A stretch of DNA of 64,000 nucleotides from Moritella sp. F3 (GTDB lineage: Bacteria > Pseudomonadota > Gammaproteobacteria > Enterobacterales > Moritellaceae). Shown piece by piece: positions 10,760-20,224 of the stretch. Under the pieces are notes generated by a model. The model was not told the origin of the DNA. It worked only from the letters and a program-made list of their open reading frames with translations, and did no database searches. Position numbers and translations under genes: made by a program. Each line of letters begins with the position of its first letter. Positions within the stretch are counted from its first letter, which is position 1. The stretch is from positions 62,001 through 126,000 of the forward strand of contig NZ_BLRL01000012.1 in assembly GCF_015082335.1 (NCBI RefSeq), written 5' to 3'.

Positions 10760-11004
10760 ATTTATTATATTCCACACTCATCATATGTCCCATATTAAAC
10801 ATCAATAAGAAACTTTAATTTAAACTGCAAGGTATTTACCAGCCTTACGTTGGGTTTAATAGTAACATCTAAGTCCAGACACAGGGCTAAATTACGTATA
10901 CCAACTCCGAAACTTCTCATTACACTTTGAAAGATGTAAATATAGCTACACTATTCATTGTATTTACATTTCACTTAAAAATTAAGTATTCAGAAACTGC
11001 CTTG

Positions 11005-12162
11005 TCAATAACGCAGTTTTTTATTTTTAAAGTACTTAATAAATACATCTAAAAATAAACATGACACAACCAAATAAGCAGCATCATTATTAATAAATGG
11101 ATGTTTTGAAAATTGAGTGACAAGAAAAGAAAAAAGAAAAAATACATGGGTAATAAATAACTTACATCTAAAAGTAAAATGTAATAATAAATAAGTGTAA
11201 ATTGCTTTAATAATTATACCTATCGAACCATACATTGCATAAAACCATGTGTTCCAAGGGTAAACAACATTAGCTGATAAAGCATTTGAGTAACCTAATA
11301 GAATGAACTCTGAAACAAACCTTGAATTATTTACGCCCACTGGATTATCTAATGAGCTAAATAAAGAAAGAAATCGTTCACTAAAAAAGCCAAAAAAAGG
11401 AAACAATATTTTTTCATAATCATGTTCAAACTTGTCAATAACTAAATCACCCAAATACATTGAAAATGTAGTATATTTAAATAATGACTCTGACATATTC
11501 ACAGCAGCACTAATAATGGTTACACTTCTACCTTGATAAATAGTTGAAACAGCCCCTAACAAAGCAAGCAGCAGCATTAAAAAGAACATTTTTAAATATA
11601 TTTTTTTATCACTTCCAAATGGAATTATGACCATAATTATATATATTAACTTTAGGATTTCACTTCGAGAAAGGGAATAAATAACCAATAGAAAAAATGA
11701 CGCTATTAACAAAAATCTAATTTTATATGAATAAGAAAATACAATTGAAATACCAGTTAAAATTAAAATAGGCATAGTAATAAACATTATAAAACGGCTT
11801 CGGCCAAATTCAAAAACCAAATCCTCCCTAGACACGCCAGATAAAACCAGTGGTATCCGAGGGATACTTTCTAATAAAATAAATAAAAAAACAATGAAAA
11901 TCAACAGGATATTATCTTCTACTAAACGCCGAAGAGTATTTTCAAAAAAAACATTTATTCCTTTATAGTAAAATTTATTAAAATAAAAAAACACATACAA
12001 CAAAAATAAAAGAAAAGTAAAGTCAAAAAAATATATTATTATAATCCTAGGCGATATGCGCTCATAAAATGGAAGTAAATGACTTAACTGCCAGGCCATT
12101 AATAAAATAAAAGCTTGAACAATTAGAACTAATGAAAAACTACGTAATTTAATTTCTTTCAT
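11005..12162 (-). CDS. wzy: Wzy-type repeat-unit polymerase (polytopic membrane protein)
   Basis: 385 residues, almost all hydrophobic, with roughly ten to twelve membrane helices and one larger loop around residues 240-290 (LVIDKFEHDYEKILFPFFGFFSERFLSL...). Wzy proteins have little sequence conservation and are recognised by this topology and by location. It lies among the glycosyltransferases of a locus that also has wzx, wza and wzc and has no other polymerase candidate. In the inner membrane it would join undecaprenyl-linked repeat units on the periplasmic side. It overlaps the upstream glycosyltransferase by 14 bp. Assignment rests on topology and context. Confidence 0.75.
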   Translation of the reverse strand: MKEIKLRSFSLVLIVQAFILLMAWQLSHLLPFYERISPRIIIIYFFDFTFLLFLLYVFFYFNKFYYKGINVFFENTLRRLVEDNILLIFIVFLFILLESIPRIPLVLSGVSREDLVFEFGRSRFIMFITMPILILTGISIVFSYSYKIRFLLIASFFLLVIYSLSRSEILKLIYIIMVIIPFGSDKKIYLKMFFLMLLLALLGAVSTIYQGRSVTIISAAVNMSESLFKYTTFSMYLGDLVIDKFEHDYEKILFPFFGFFSERFLSLFSSLDNPVGVNNSRFVSEFILLGYSNALSANVVYPWNTWFYAMYGSIGIIIKAIYTYLLLHFTFRCKLFITHVFFLFSFLVTQFSKHPFINNDAAYLVVSCLFLDVFIKYFKNKKLRY

Positions 12163-13390
12163 TTAAAACCATATTAAATAATTTTTTATAATGCTGGTTT
12201 ATAATTTGTTCACTCCATAGACTTACAGCTCTTTTCCGAGCTGATTCCTTTATCATTCGATAACGACTTGTATTATGTATATTATAAAAAAATTCAATTC
12301 CATTCATCAAATCTTCGCAATCGAAAGGTTTAGCTAGATAACCTGTTTTTTTATGCTCAACAACATCGATCAATCCAGTAGTCGCAAACGCAACGACTGG
12401 AATACCACAGGATTGTGCCTCACTAGCCGTTTGCCCAAAAGCTTCTAACCTTGATGGAACGACCATTAAATCCATAGCGTTATATATAATCGAAAGTTCA
12501 GATTCGTTAGATATATGACCAGTAAATATTGTTTCAAATCCTACATCAGGAAAGTTGGCAGGCTTATCTTGCCCGAATATCAAACATTTTATTTTTCTAG
12601 AGTATTTTTTTTTCATTAATTCTAAAGATTTTAATAAAAGATCAAAACCTTTACGAGAATCTAACGTTCCACCAATAGCTCCAAAACCTATAATAAAACA
12701 TTCATTCTTTTCAACAATATGAGATGTAACTATTTTTTTAGGTGAAAAAATATCAGTATTCAACACATTAGGTATTGTGTAAATAGGCCAACCTTTAAAT
12801 AAAGCACTTTTTTTCGCACAATCAGTCAACCATGAGCTAGGTGTAACTATATAAAAAGGTACTTTCCAATTATTATATTTCCTTCTCCATACAGATTGAT
12901 TGAACTTATATCTTAAATCAGAATCATTTAAGTTAGGATAACCAGAGATATAATAATCTTGAGGACCAGAATAATGTTCTCCGCCACAAAATGCCCACAT
13001 ATCATGTAACGTCATTACGATAGGTTTTTTTATTTTAGAAATTTGGTTAATAGAAATAAATTCTGAATTAATCCAATGTAAGTTCACAATATCAACATTA
13101 GACTCATTAATTTTATTCAGTACCACACTAGGAAACCAATTTCCAGATGAAAAACTTGGCATTTTCAAAACTTTTGAATAAAATTTACTTGTTATGTTAT
13201 AGAATATAATATTAAAAACTTTATTTTTTATATTATGGGATTCTATTATTTGAGAGGATATACTTTTTTTACTTCTAACCATCAATTGTGTAGTCATATC
13301 ATCTTGATTTTTGAAAGATTCAAATAAACGATTTGACGCCATTGCAGCACCACCTTGTTTTTCAAAAGCAGAAACTATTAATATTTTCAT
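12149..13390 (-). CDS. Family 4 glycosyltransferase (WcaC-like)
   Basis: 413 residues, GT-B fold. MKILIVSAFEKQGGAAMAS gives the N-terminal acceptor loop, NLHWINSE and MTLHDMWAFCGGEHYS follow, and the C-terminal domain shows GAIGGTLDSRKGFDLLL, FTGHISNESEL and the EX7E motif in EAFGQTASEAQSCGIPVVAF. Paralogue of the gene at 7672-8931. It overlaps both neighbours (14 bp with wzy, 4 bp with the next upstream gene through an ATGA), so translation is coupled. Very AT-rich. Donor sugar unknown. Confidence 0.86.
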   Translation of the reverse strand: MKILIVSAFEKQGGAAMASNRLFESFKNQDDMTTQLMVRSKKSISSQIIESHNIKNKVFNIIFYNITSKFYSKVLKMPSFSSGNWFPSVVLNKINESNVDIVNLHWINSEFISINQISKIKKPIVMTLHDMWAFCGGEHYSGPQDYYISGYPNLNDSDLRYKFNQSVWRRKYNNWKVPFYIVTPSSWLTDCAKKSALFKGWPIYTIPNVLNTDIFSPKKIVTSHIVEKNECFIIGFGAIGGTLDSRKGFDLLLKSLELMKKKYSRKIKCLIFGQDKPANFPDVGFETIFTGHISNESELSIIYNAMDLMVVPSRLEAFGQTASEAQSCGIPVVAFATTGLIDVVEHKKTGYLAKPFDCEDLMNGIEFFYNIHNTSRYRMIKESARKRAVSLWSEQIINQHYKKLFNMVLNERN

Positions 13391-14292
13391 AATCCAAACA
13401 CTCTCCTACACTTTCTAAAAATCCTTACAAATATATTTCTTGAATTATTCCATTTAAAAAATTTTTTTATTGCACTTACAGCAAGCTTGGACTCAATTAT
13501 AATATCAGGGTATTTTTCGGGACAAAAATCAGAATTTTTATTCCTATATATATCGACACTACCACAATTTTCACCCGAACCATCATTCCCTACATTTTCC
13601 ACTAACGATTTATAAGGATTTAAGCACAGCCCATTGTGGTTAAAAATCGTACTATACCAAAAGACAGCCCAAGTATTTAACCTACCATTATGATTAGATT
13701 CTATTTGAGAGAAAAAGTTATTTGTTCCTTCGATATTAAATCGAGATATCTTAGATTTGTCCCAGCTATTTAATATTTCGCTAGGTTTTTTTTCAAAATG
13801 AGTCCAACGATTATGCCAAGTAGCCCACCCCCAACAATTCATCCCTCTCCAAAAAAATGAATCCGATGTGTCATTGTTCTTAATGGGATAATTCCAACCA
13901 CTAATATGCCATACGTTTAAGTCTTCTTCATATAAAGAAAGTGACTTATTCATAAAAGATAAGAAATAAGGATTCGTTACAATATCGTCTTCAAGTACTA
14001 TTACTTTACCATATATATCTACGATCTTAGATACACCTTTAATAATAGATTCAGCTAAACCTAAATTTTCTTTCTGCTTAATAACTGTTACATTTTTAAA
14101 CCCTGAAAGGTTACAAATTAACTCTCTGACTTCTTCTACTTTTTCTTTTTGATAACTATCTTTAGCTCCGTCAGAATAAATAAATAAATCACTATCTATT
14201 GCAAGATTATTTTTCTGTAAAGCATGTAATGTTTTTAACGTATGATCAGGGCGATTGTAAACAAATAATACGATGGGAGCTAAGTCTTTCAA
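13387..14292 (-). CDS. Glycosyltransferase with GNT-I/GT2-like GT-A domain
   Basis: 301 residues. The N-terminus APIVLFVYNRPDHTLKTL, the FIYSDGAKD segment and the metal-binding VIVLEDDIVTNPYFL (about residues 97-111) are those of a GT-A family common in bacterial polysaccharide loci, followed by HISGWNYPI and FFWRGMNCWGWATWHNRW, rich in tryptophan. No membrane helix. It overlaps wzx and the next glycosyltransferase by 4 bp each. It probably transfers one sugar of the repeat unit; which one cannot be told. Confidence 0.8.
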   Translation of the reverse strand: MKDLAPIVLFVYNRPDHTLKTLHALQKNNLAIDSDLFIYSDGAKDSYQKEKVEEVRELICNLSGFKNVTVIKQKENLGLAESIIKGVSKIVDIYGKVIVLEDDIVTNPYFLSFMNKSLSLYEEDLNVWHISGWNYPIKNNDTSDSFFWRGMNCWGWATWHNRWTHFEKKPSEILNSWDKSKISRFNIEGTNNFFSQIESNHNGRLNTWAVFWYSTIFNHNGLCLNPYKSLVENVGNDGSGENCGSVDIYRNKNSDFCPEKYPDIIIESKLAVSAIKKFFKWNNSRNIFVRIFRKCRRVFGL

Positions 14293-15614
14293 AATCTAAA
14301 TCCTATTACTCTAAAAGGTAACAATAAAGCCTTTGTATGTAAAAAAAAGGTAATCCTTGTTTTTCTATTTACTATATTAAATAGATATGATGCTGTGATT
14401 TGAGAAAATAACGTTGCGACGGCAGCACCATTAATTCCATAATGTGGAATCAGATACAAATTCAATAAAATATTTAATACAGCTCCAAAAATTGTTCTAT
14501 ATAATGAATATTTTTGTAATCCTTCAGCAATAAACCATTTACTACTCGCGACACCAAGAAATACAAAAACTGCAGACCAAATATGAATAATTAGAACACT
14601 ATATGCATCACTAAATTCAGAACCATAGAGAAAATAAACTATCCAACGCCCCAAAAACATAATTATAACACCTATGATTACTGATAAAACAAACATCAAA
14701 TCATATAGTTTTTGCATTCGAGAATAGTATAGTTCTTGCGATATTTTTCTTGAGTTAATAATAGCTGGAAATAATGATGTCGAAATAACGACTGGAATAA
14801 AGTACCACACTTCACTTAACCTGATTGCTGCAGTATATTGACCAACCTCTACGCTTCCAAGCATGTTCTTAATCATTATTTGATCTATTCGCATGTACAA
14901 TGTAACGACTATTGCACTTAAAATTAACGGCCAACTTTCTTTTAATAAATTTTTAGCAAATTCGTTATCAAATTTCCATTTTAGGATAGATAGAAAGTTG
15001 AATTTATAAGAAAGTAAAAAGCCGACGGCTAAAACAGCGCTATCAAAGAGCGCTAGATAAGCAAATGTGACCAAAGGTGCATTATTCAAAATTAATATGA
15101 TCTTTAAGAAAGATGATAATAAAAGCGAAAACGTATTAGCATAAACAATATATTTACTTAATATCTTACTTTGAAAATATAAATCTATAACGTTGAAACT
15201 CTGAAATATTGTAGAGGATGCGATTATAAAAATAAGTATGTTAGTTTGATAATCTTCCGATGATAAAGATAACGTAATCCAAAGTAATATAAGTATAAAT
15301 ATAGCGGAAATAAATTTAAGTGTAAATGAAGTCCCTAGAATTTTATCTCTGTCACTTTGGTCATCGACTAATTTTTTTACTACGATACTGTCAAGTCCTA
15401 AGGTTGCTACTGTTGTAAATAGTGCCGCAATACTTTGAGCATAACTAAACAAACCAAATCGCTCAGGTCCTAAATATCTAGCAACCCAAACTCCAACCAA
15501 AAGCCCAAGACTCATTCTTAATAGTCTCTCAGCAAAAAGCCATGATGTGTTTGCAAAATACTTCATTACTCCTGATTTTTTTTTTAAATCAGTTATTTTT
15601 TTAATTATCTTCAC
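14289..15614 (-). CDS. wzx: Wzx repeat-unit flippase (MOP/PST family)
   Basis: 441-residue integral membrane protein with about twelve helices. The N-terminal NTSWLFAERLLRMSLGLLVGVWVARYLGPERFGLFSYAQS is the standard opening of polysaccharide flippases (the WVARYLGPERFG motif), and Arg/Asp residues in mid-helices (YMRIDQIMIKNMLG) fit the family. It moves the undecaprenyl-linked repeat unit across the inner membrane for Wzy. First gene after the 437-bp gap below wzc, and it heads a block of tightly overlapping genes. ATG start at 15614. Confidence 0.92.
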   Translation of the reverse strand: MKIIKKITDLKKKSGVMKYFANTSWLFAERLLRMSLGLLVGVWVARYLGPERFGLFSYAQSIAALFTTVATLGLDSIVVKKLVDDQSDRDKILGTSFTLKFISAIFILILLWITLSLSSEDYQTNILIFIIASSTIFQSFNVIDLYFQSKILSKYIVYANTFSLLLSSFLKIILILNNAPLVTFAYLALFDSAVLAVGFLLSYKFNFLSILKWKFDNEFAKNLLKESWPLILSAIVVTLYMRIDQIMIKNMLGSVEVGQYTAAIRLSEVWYFIPVVISTSLFPAIINSRKISQELYYSRMQKLYDLMFVLSVIIGVIIMFLGRWIVYFLYGSEFSDAYSVLIIHIWSAVFVFLGVASSKWFIAEGLQKYSLYRTIFGAVLNILLNLYLIPHYGINGAAVATLFSQITASYLFNIVNRKTRITFFLHTKALLLPFRVIGFRF

Positions 15615-16051
15615 TTATACTCCATTATGAATACTGGCGAACATCACAGAAAACACATTAATATTCGAGCTAGCAAAGGCTCTGAGTCGTTTACTTAAAT
15701 ACCTCTATTGCACATTTTATACTTTAACGGGTATAAAATAGAAGAGTGCATTTGTCGTACTTTCCTTTTACTATTTGAAATGACACTATGTAAGCTAAAT
15801 TTTTTAACTCTGACCCGAGGTAACCATATGATGACTAGTTTCTTCTCATCTATGCACTTTTTCTGTTTGTGATAATACATTTCAGTCACTACGTTTATTA
15901 TTGAATTAATTAAGCTTCAAACCTCAGTAAGAAAGAACCCTAAGACACTTTAAATTCATAATGAGACCACGGGTTAGAACTAACCAGTGGTCATTGTTTC
16001 ATTTGACTTAGCTATATTAAAGGGTTCAATTGGTCTTGTTCTTATTTACAA
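15615..16051 (-). other. Gap between wzc and wzx with a strong hairpin
   Basis: 437 bp without a convincing gene. A hairpin at 15965-15992 pairs GACCAC with GTGGTC and GGTTAG with CTAACC, with a single mismatch and a 2- to 4-base loop. It has no clear U-tract on either side. A 64-codon frame (15695-15889, minus) has no recognisable family or ribosome binding site and is basic and AT-biased; I treat it as noise or a remnant. In E. coli group 1 capsule loci a stem-loop attenuator sits at the comparable place after wzc, so a regulatory role is possible. Confidence 0.5.
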
Positions 16052-18241
16052 CTAAGACTTATCACTCTCGTAGCTATAGTTATAATAACCATATCCATAA
16101 GACGCACTCGCCTTCTTCTCAACCGCATTCAGAATAAAGCCTTTAACTTCAATCCCCGCCATTTCAAAGCGATGACGAGCTACTTCGATCTCTTTCACGG
16201 TGTTTTGACCAAAACGACCAACCATTAAGGTTGTACCCGCTAATGCACCCACAATACTAGGATCTGTTACTGCGAGTACCGGTGGCGTATCTATAATCAC
16301 TAAGTCATATTGGCTTGATGCCCATTCAACAAAATCAGCAAAGCGCGGATGCATTAATAACTCAGAAGGGTTTGGTGGTATTTGCCCCCGCGTAATAACA
16401 TTTAGGTTTTCAATACCCGATGCTTTGATTACATCTTTAGTTTCTAATTTACCTGATAACATTTCTGATAAGCCGCGATCCCAGTCGAGGTTGAAATGAC
16501 GTTGTAAATAACCTTTACGCATATCACCGTCAACAATCAGTACTTTTTGACCAGTCTTAGCAATAACAGCAGCAAAATTAACTGATACAAATGATTTACC
16601 AATGCCTGGCGCAGGACCTGAAATCATAACTACATTGTTCTTAGCTTCCATCATGGCAAAGTGCATGCTGGTACGTAGGCCACGTAATGCTTCAATAGAT
16701 AGATCCGCAGGGTTAGATTCAGCTAATAATGTTTCATGTAATTCGAGCTTTTTCTTACGCTTATTTTGTTTAAGTTTCGCATCCATTTCGGCCTGCCAAT
16801 CTGACATTGGAATACTTGCGTAAACGGGTAAACCTAATGCTTCAATCTCATCTGGGTTTTCAACGCCTTTATGTAACGCAGCTCTAACAAGTACAACGGC
16901 AACCGCAAGCATGCCACCTAATAAGGTAGCTAATACTACAACCAGCGATTTTTTCGGTTTAACAGCTTGATTATAGGCTTGTGCTGTATCCAAAATGCGT
17001 ACATTGCCTACAGTGCCCGCTTTTAAAATATTTAGCTCTTGTACTTTATTTAAAAGCTGAATATAAATCTGCTGATTAACTTCAACATCACGCTTCATTC
17101 GTAATACGTCACGCTGAGTCTTTGGTAACTTTTGCACTTGAGCATTTAGCTCATCTTGTTTCGCTAATAACACTTCACGTTTATCTAACAATGATTTGTA
17201 AGCTGGATGGTCTTTAGTAAAGCGTTGGCTAATTTCACTTTCTTTAAAGGTTAATTCGTTAAGCTGGGCCTCTAGAGCAACCATAACTTTTAATGTCGAT
17301 TGCGCCTCTAAACCTAAGTCTATTGATTCATTATCTTGACGGAAACGATTAAGAGTATCCTCTGCAGCGGTTAATCCAACTTTAATATTAGGTAGATGAC
17401 CTTGTAAAAATTCTAAGCTTTTTTCAGCTTCAGCCGAGTTACGCTCTACATTTTGTAAGAAATAGTTTTGACTTACGTCATTCAAAATAGCTTGAATTAA
17501 GACTTTATTTTCACCACTAAACGATAACTCAAGAATACCTGTTTGCTTACCGCGCTCACTTACGGATAAACCTGCTTGTAACCATTGGATAGCATCGAAT
17601 GAAGATTGTTTCACTACAGAAAATTTATCAGTATTGTTACCCACTAAGACTTGTACGAATAAACTGTAATCATTGCTCTGCGCTAATTCACCTACAACAC
17701 CGGATAATACTTTACGCTCTTCAGCGTCATATAATGAATAAGCGCCTTTACTGGCATCATCAATGATTAAATTCAATGCTGGTGATGCGTAGTTAGGGAT
17801 TTCAAAACGACTAATAGCAATGTCATTTTGTTGGCCGCTCATGCGTGCAAAACCTTTACCAATAACTGGTAAATATTTAGGAGCAGCAAGTGTAGTTAAA
17901 TTTAACTTTTCAACAGTTTTACTTAAGATCATACGTGATTTAATGATCTCAACTTCAGTAGTTGACGAGGACTCACTTGAAAACATATCCCCCATGTCAC
18001 CAACCAGTGCTGACATACCACTGCTTTTTTGCTCGACTTGAATCAAGGCATCAGCCTTATAAACCGGTGTCGCTAATAACGCGTAACTAACCCCAATTAC
18101 CGCAAAGATAAACGTGACGGCAATAATACTCCAACGTGCATCCAATAATATACCGAATAACTTACCTAGATCGATCTCGTCCGCATCCCCGCCTGATGAC
18201 GATTGCGGTTTATTGTTTTGATTAAGTGAATTGCTGCTCAT
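16052..18241 (-). CDS. wzc: Tyrosine autokinase / polysaccharide co-polymerase Wzc
   Basis: 729 residues. Inner-membrane protein controlling chain length and export through Wza. Order: Wzz domain with first membrane helix (38-57), large periplasmic coiled region (about 265-405), second helix (432-453), then a cytoplasmic BY-kinase domain with Walker A GPAPGIGKS (542-550), Walker A' LIVDGDMR (568-575) and Walker B LVIIDTPP (647-654). The tail 715-724 has six tyrosines in ten residues, the autophosphorylation cluster dephosphorylated by Wzb. It follows wzb with a 142-bp spacer holding a terminator-like hairpin. Secure. Confidence 0.96.
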   Translation of the reverse strand: MSSNSLNQNNKPQSSSGGDADEIDLGKLFGILLDARWSIIAVTFIFAVIGVSYALLATPVYKADALIQVEQKSSGMSALVGDMGDMFSSESSSTTEVEIIKSRMILSKTVEKLNLTTLAAPKYLPVIGKGFARMSGQQNDIAISRFEIPNYASPALNLIIDDASKGAYSLYDAEERKVLSGVVGELAQSNDYSLFVQVLVGNNTDKFSVVKQSSFDAIQWLQAGLSVSERGKQTGILELSFSGENKVLIQAILNDVSQNYFLQNVERNSAEAEKSLEFLQGHLPNIKVGLTAAEDTLNRFRQDNESIDLGLEAQSTLKVMVALEAQLNELTFKESEISQRFTKDHPAYKSLLDKREVLLAKQDELNAQVQKLPKTQRDVLRMKRDVEVNQQIYIQLLNKVQELNILKAGTVGNVRILDTAQAYNQAVKPKKSLVVVLATLLGGMLAVAVVLVRAALHKGVENPDEIEALGLPVYASIPMSDWQAEMDAKLKQNKRKKKLELHETLLAESNPADLSIEALRGLRTSMHFAMMEAKNNVVMISGPAPGIGKSFVSVNFAAVIAKTGQKVLIVDGDMRKGYLQRHFNLDWDRGLSEMLSGKLETKDVIKASGIENLNVITRGQIPPNPSELLMHPRFADFVEWASSQYDLVIIDTPPVLAVTDPSIVGALAGTTLMVGRFGQNTVKEIEVARHRFEMAGIEVKGFILNAVEKKASASYGYGYYNYSYESDKS

Positions 18242-18278
18242 AATAATAATCTAATTCCAATGTTTAAATTTAAGCGCT

Positions 18279-18311
18279 AAAAAGCGAGATTATTAACTAA
18301 CCTCGCTTTTT
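18279..18311 (-). terminator. Terminator-like hairpin (attenuator) between wzb and wzc
   Basis: AAAAAGCGAG (18279-18288) and CTCGCTTTTT (18302-18311) pair perfectly around a 13-base loop, and on the minus strand the stem ends in a run of five U. It lies downstream of wzb and 38 bases before the wzc start codon, inside the operon. As an intrinsic terminator it would reduce wzc and later expression unless overcome, which fits an RfaH-dependent operon. Confidence 0.7.
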
Positions 18312-18383
18312 ACTCACATATCTTGTACTGCCAAGTTTCTATTTACTTAGCTGCTTTGAATCCAACTACTTAAGCTAAAAGCC

Positions 18384-18815
18384 CTAACCGATCTTCAATG
18401 CCCAAGCATTTGCTGAGGCTTCAATTAATTTATAGGCATGCTCAAACGCTTCTTTACCTTGACGGTACGGGTCGGGAATATCTTGCTTTTGTAACCATTG
18501 ACTAAACAACATAGTTTTACCACGCGCTTCAGGGGCAATGTTAGTTACGGCATTGATATGACCTTGTTCCATTACTAAGATCAAATCAAACTCACGACAC
18601 AATGCTGATGTTAACTGACGGCCTTGATGACCATCCAAACTAACGCCATGCTCTTCAGCCACCTGACAAGCTAGTTTATCAGCAGGTTTGCCGACCAGTG
18701 CACAAACGCCAGCTGATTCAACATTTTTATTTGGTAATAACGCTTTAAGTAAATACTCGCCCGATGGTGAGCGGCAAATATTACCGACGCACACGACTAA
18801 AATATTATTAAACAT
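18384..18815 (-). CDS. wzb: Low-molecular-weight protein tyrosine phosphatase Wzb
   Basis: 143 residues, cytoplasmic. The active-site loop CVGNICRS (Cys9, Arg15, Ser16) and the general-acid aspartate in DPYRQG (Asp115) are complete, as is the SAGVCALVGKPAD segment. It dephosphorylates the tyrosine tail of Wzc, which is needed for cycles of polymer export. Located between wza and wzc in the usual wza-wzb-wzc order. ATG start at 18815. Confidence 0.95.
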   Translation of the reverse strand: MFNNILVVCVGNICRSPSGEYLLKALLPNKNVESAGVCALVGKPADKLACQVAEEHGVSLDGHQGRQLTSALCREFDLILVMEQGHINAVTNIAPEARGKTMLFSQWLQKQDIPDPYRQGKEAFEHAYKLIEASANAWALKIG

Positions 18816-18868
18816 AACAATAACCTTTTAATTCATAACCTTTCAATTAATGCTTCACGGTAAATAAA

Positions 18869-20050
18869 TTACCAAGCTCGAACTCGGTTAACACCTTCAG
18901 TCAGCTCATTAAAGCCTGTTACTGTTGGTAATATCTGACCTATAACACGATTCCAGCGGGTAATAGGGGCAGCTGTTACGTAAACAATATCATAAGGCTG
19001 TAATTCAAATTCAGTCCCGATAACCAATGCCGCAGCATTACTGATATCTAATTGATAAATGTCGGCAATTATATTCGCGTCTGTTTCTGAATCAGGCGCA
19101 GTTTCAGCATTGTCTGTATCAACAGTGCGGTTAGCACGCACCACAAAGATCCCCGTCGCATCAGCCGCTAATTGGTTGATACCACCAACGTTACTTAATG
19201 CTTCCGTCAAGCTCATGCCTGCACGGTCAATTTTTAATAATTTAGGTTCATTAACTTCGCCCATTACAAATACTTTTTGGCCATCGTTACGTGGTACATG
19301 AACAATATCACCCGGCATTAATAATCGATTTTGAGTTAAATCACCGCGTTGCATCAAGGCATGCAAAGACAGTTTTTGCTCAACACCTTGGCGTGTTAGA
19401 GTTACATTTCGCCAATCAGCATCTTCAGCTAATCCACCTGCATGGTTAATCGCATCAAGTAGTGTTAATGGCACGTTAGTAATAAACTGTTGACCAGGTT
19501 TATCTACTTCGCCAGTAATATAGGTTTTTTTAGAACGGAAAGCCGCCACGTTGACATCTACTTGTGGGGTTTCAATAAACTTAGCTAATTTTTTGGTCAA
19601 CATGGCGCGAATTTCAACCACTGTTTTACCCGCTACAGGCACAAAACCGATATAAGGATAGAAAATCGTGCCGTCTGCGTGTACCCAGTTACCCGACTCA
19701 CTGGCACTACGGTAAGAACCTGCAGGAATAGTTAATTCTGGGTGGTCCCAAATAGTGACATTTAAAATATCACCGGCGCCAACATGGTATTCATATGCCG
19801 CTAACTGAGTGTCTAATTCAGGATTAATTTGCGCGCTTAAACGTGGTGCTTTATACGTCGCCATTTTATCAGCTGTTAATGGGTATAGATTAACACGGTC
19901 TAGAATATCAACGCTTGCTGAGCTATTACCGTCATCACTATTTGCAGTAGTTTGCTTATCGTCTATATTTAAGTAGGCGCCTGGTACAGTACAGCCAGCT
20001 AAAACAACAGGCAAAGCAATAGCGACCAGCAATTTTTTATAATGCTTCAT
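18869..20050 (-). CDS. wza: Outer-membrane polysaccharide export lipoprotein Wza
   Basis: 393 residues. Signal peptide with lipobox LAGC near residue 20, then the Poly_export domain (YHVGAGDILNVTIWDHPELT), two SLBB domains (TYITGEVDKPGQ... and VFVMGEVNEPK...) and a C-terminal segment ending RVRAW that forms the outer-membrane helical barrel in the family. It forms the octameric exit pore for the polymer, docking on Wzc. The frame opens at a TTG (20059) three codons earlier, but the ATG at 20050 gives the expected signal peptide. First gene of the operon, 107 bp below the ops element. Confidence 0.94.
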   Translation of the reverse strand: MKHYKKLLVAIALPVVLAGCTVPGAYLNIDDKQTTANSDDGNSSASVDILDRVNLYPLTADKMATYKAPRLSAQINPELDTQLAAYEYHVGAGDILNVTIWDHPELTIPAGSYRSASESGNWVHADGTIFYPYIGFVPVAGKTVVEIRAMLTKKLAKFIETPQVDVNVAAFRSKKTYITGEVDKPGQQFITNVPLTLLDAINHAGGLAEDADWRNVTLTRQGVEQKLSLHALMQRGDLTQNRLLMPGDIVHVPRNDGQKVFVMGEVNEPKLLKIDRAGMSLTEALSNVGGINQLAADATGIFVVRANRTVDTDNAETAPDSETDANIIADIYQLDISNAAALVIGTEFELQPYDIVYVTAAPITRWNRVIGQILPTVTGFNELTEGVNRVRAW

Positions 20051-20156
20051 ATGATCCAATATTAATTTTTGAAATTAGCGGGATTATACCGCTATGATGG
20101 GAGAATAACCAAGGCGAACAGGATTGTTCGATTTAGATCATACTATAAAAAACACG

Positions 20157-20164
20157 CTACCGCC
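20157..20164 (-). promoter_or_regulatory. ops element / JUMPstart (RfaH recruitment site)
   Basis: On the minus strand the sequence reads GGCGGTAGCGTG, with the exact 8-base ops core GGCGGTAG at 20157-20164 and the usual GCGTG plus T-run behind it. In enterobacteria and vibrios this element in the untranslated leader pauses RNA polymerase and loads RfaH, which suppresses termination across long surface-polysaccharide operons. It lies 107 bp upstream of the wza start on the coding strand, exactly where expected. Confidence 0.92.
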
Positions 20165-20224
20165 CTAGGGTTGCAGTACCCCAAGACCGATATCATTCAC
20201 AATTTTTAATTTCCAGCACATACA

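Noticed and set aside
10994..11019. AAACTGC/GCAGTTT stem followed by T-run
   Set aside because: The T-run is on the plus strand while the surrounding genes are on the minus strand, and the stem overlaps the end of wzy; not a useful terminator.
15695..15889. 64-codon minus-strand frame between wzc and wzx
   Set aside because: No recognisable domain, no ribosome binding site, basic low-information composition; more likely noise or remnant.
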